DNA of 6,157 bases from the NCBI GenBank assembly GCA_903893935.1, contig CAITOD010000549.1, positions 1-6,157 on the forward strand. The letters run 5' to 3'. This DNA comes from an uncultured Sphingomonadales bacterium. GTDB taxonomy: Bacteria; Pseudomonadota; Alphaproteobacteria; Sphingomonadales; Sphingomonadaceae. Position numbers and translations under genes: made by a program. Below the pieces are notes generated by a model. It was not told the DNA's origin and ran no database searches. It saw only the letters and a list, made by a program, of their open reading frames with translations. Of this stretch, positions 5,470 to 6,157 are shown piece by piece; position 1 is the stretch's first letter, and every line of letters starts with the position of its first letter.

Positions 5470-6157
5470 ATGGGTGCTTCGCGCGTCTACAAAGCCGGAT
5501 CGCCCTACAACGGCACCGATCTGGCCGATATCGATTATGAACAGACCGCCGATACGCTGTATCTGGCGCACCTCGATTATCCGCCAACCAAATTGGTTCG
5601 CACAGGCAATGCCAGCTGGACTTTCACGACGGTTGCTTTTGCGCCGACCATCGCTGCACCTGGGGTTTGCTCGGTGGTGGCGACCGTTGCAGACACCGAC
5701 TCGGCGAACAACGGCCTGAATTATTTTCCCGAAACCGCGACGTATTGCGTGACGGCGGTGAACGACAATACGACCGAGGAAAGCGTCGCCTCGCCCACGG
5801 CAAGTGCGTACAACGACCTGACTTTGAAGCGCAATTACAACTCCTTGAGCTGGACCGCAGTGGCCGGGGCAACCCGCTACAATGTCTACAAGGCCGACAA
5901 CACACAGTTTTACGGGTATATCGGTACGACCAGGGCGGTCAGTTTTGTCGATGACAATATTGGTCCCGCTTACGATCAGGCACCGCCGATTGCCAACAAT
6001 CCGTTTGCCACGGCGGGCAATTACCCTTCGACGGTCACGCTGTTTCAGCAGCGTTCGATCTGGGCGCGATCGAGCAATGTGCCGCATGGCATCTGGACGT
6101 CGAAATCGGCGCTGATCGAAAACCTCGACTATTCGACTCCGTTGCGCGCCGACGATG
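5470..6157 (+). CDS. Bbp13-like tail protein, continuation part; 3' end outside the window
   Basis: Open from ATG 5470 to the window edge, giving 229 codons and no stop. It begins MGASRVYKAGSPYNGTDLAD; in single-chain relatives I recall, an R-V-Y-x-x-x-(S/T)-P-Y element directly follows the HGFS-type domain, so this is the expected next segment of the same protein. Further family-like blocks are ADTLYLAHLDYPPTKLVRTG (27-46), a fibronectin-III-like region with VTAVNDNTTEESVAS (94-108) and SWTAVAGATRYNVYKA (127-142), YGYIGTTRAVSFVDDNI (148-164), PPIANNPF (172-179) and GNYPSTVTLFQQR (183-195). It likely forms part of the short tail tube or nozzle. The start is supported by GGAGA at 5456-5460 and lies 4 bases after the upstream TGA. 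The frame is also open upstream to base 5263, with an alternative ATG at 5428, so a frameshift fusion cannot be excluded. Confidence 0.78.
   Translation, partial: MGASRVYKAGSPYNGTDLADIDYEQTADTLYLAHLDYPPTKLVRTGNASWTFTTVAFAPTIAAPGVCSVVATVADTDSANNGLNYFPETATYCVTAVNDNTTEESVASPTASAYNDLTLKRNYNSLSWTAVAGATRYNVYKADNTQFYGYIGTTRAVSFVDDNIGPAYDQAPPIANNPFATAGNYPSTVTLFQQRSIWARSSNVPHGIWTSKSALIENLDYSTPLRADD

Noticed and set aside
5462..5719. 85-codon frame from ATG 5462
   Set aside because: It overlaps the better-supported frame from 5470, is Arg/Pro/Thr-rich, and shows no family pattern.
1..6157. tRNA genes, CRISPR repeats, IS ends, attachment sites
   Set aside because: No cloverleaf-like stretch, regularly spaced repeat, transposase motif or long terminal inverted repeat was seen on reading both strands.

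Overview
This window is part of the virion-assembly (head and tail) module of a short-tailed podovirus-type phage or prophage. All genes are on the + strand and tightly packed. The DNA is GC-rich, with a strong preference for G or C at the third codon position and starts of the GTG/ATG type. This fits an alphaproteobacterial host; a sphingomonad-like host is my impression from composition and codon use, not a proven call. No integrase, att site, host gene or lysis gene is in the window, so prophage versus lytic phage cannot be decided here.

Layout, left to right: the C-terminal part of the portal (head-tail connector), cut by the window edge (3-1367); a Bbp19-family small structural protein (1376-1720); a scaffolding protein that starts inside the previous gene (1662-2291); an 81-bp gap with several hairpins; the major capsid protein (2373-3389); a 96-bp gap with a perfect 12-bp inverted repeat; a Bbp16-type capsid cement protein (3486-3923); a 58-aa small protein coupled by a TAATG overlap (3923-4099); an 83-bp gap with a long imperfect hairpin; a T7 gp11-like tail adaptor (4183-4824); and a large tail protein of the Bbp13 / tail-tubular-B-like kind that appears as two consecutive ORFs in different frames (4827-5465, then 5470 to beyond the end of the window).

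How it works together: the portal sits at the capsid vertex and is the DNA gate. The scaffold guides coat assembly, the coat forms the shell, and the cement protein decorates or stabilises it. The tail adaptor bolts onto the portal, and the Bbp13-like protein(s) extend the short tail. Gene order (portal, Bbp19-like, scaffold, coat, cement, small protein, adaptor, tail) and protein features resemble the head block of Bordetella phage BPP-1 and related podoviruses.

Most of the window is ordinary phage structural machinery. The points that stand out are: the split of the tail gene after a proline-rich extension, with its own ribosome binding site and a frame change; hairpins in every non-coding gap around the coat and cement genes; the small 58-aa gene; and the 59-bp overlap of the Bbp19-like and scaffold genes. 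I saw no evidence of a novel defence system, CRISPR array, tRNA, rRNA, IS element or diversity-generating retroelement in these 6157 bases.
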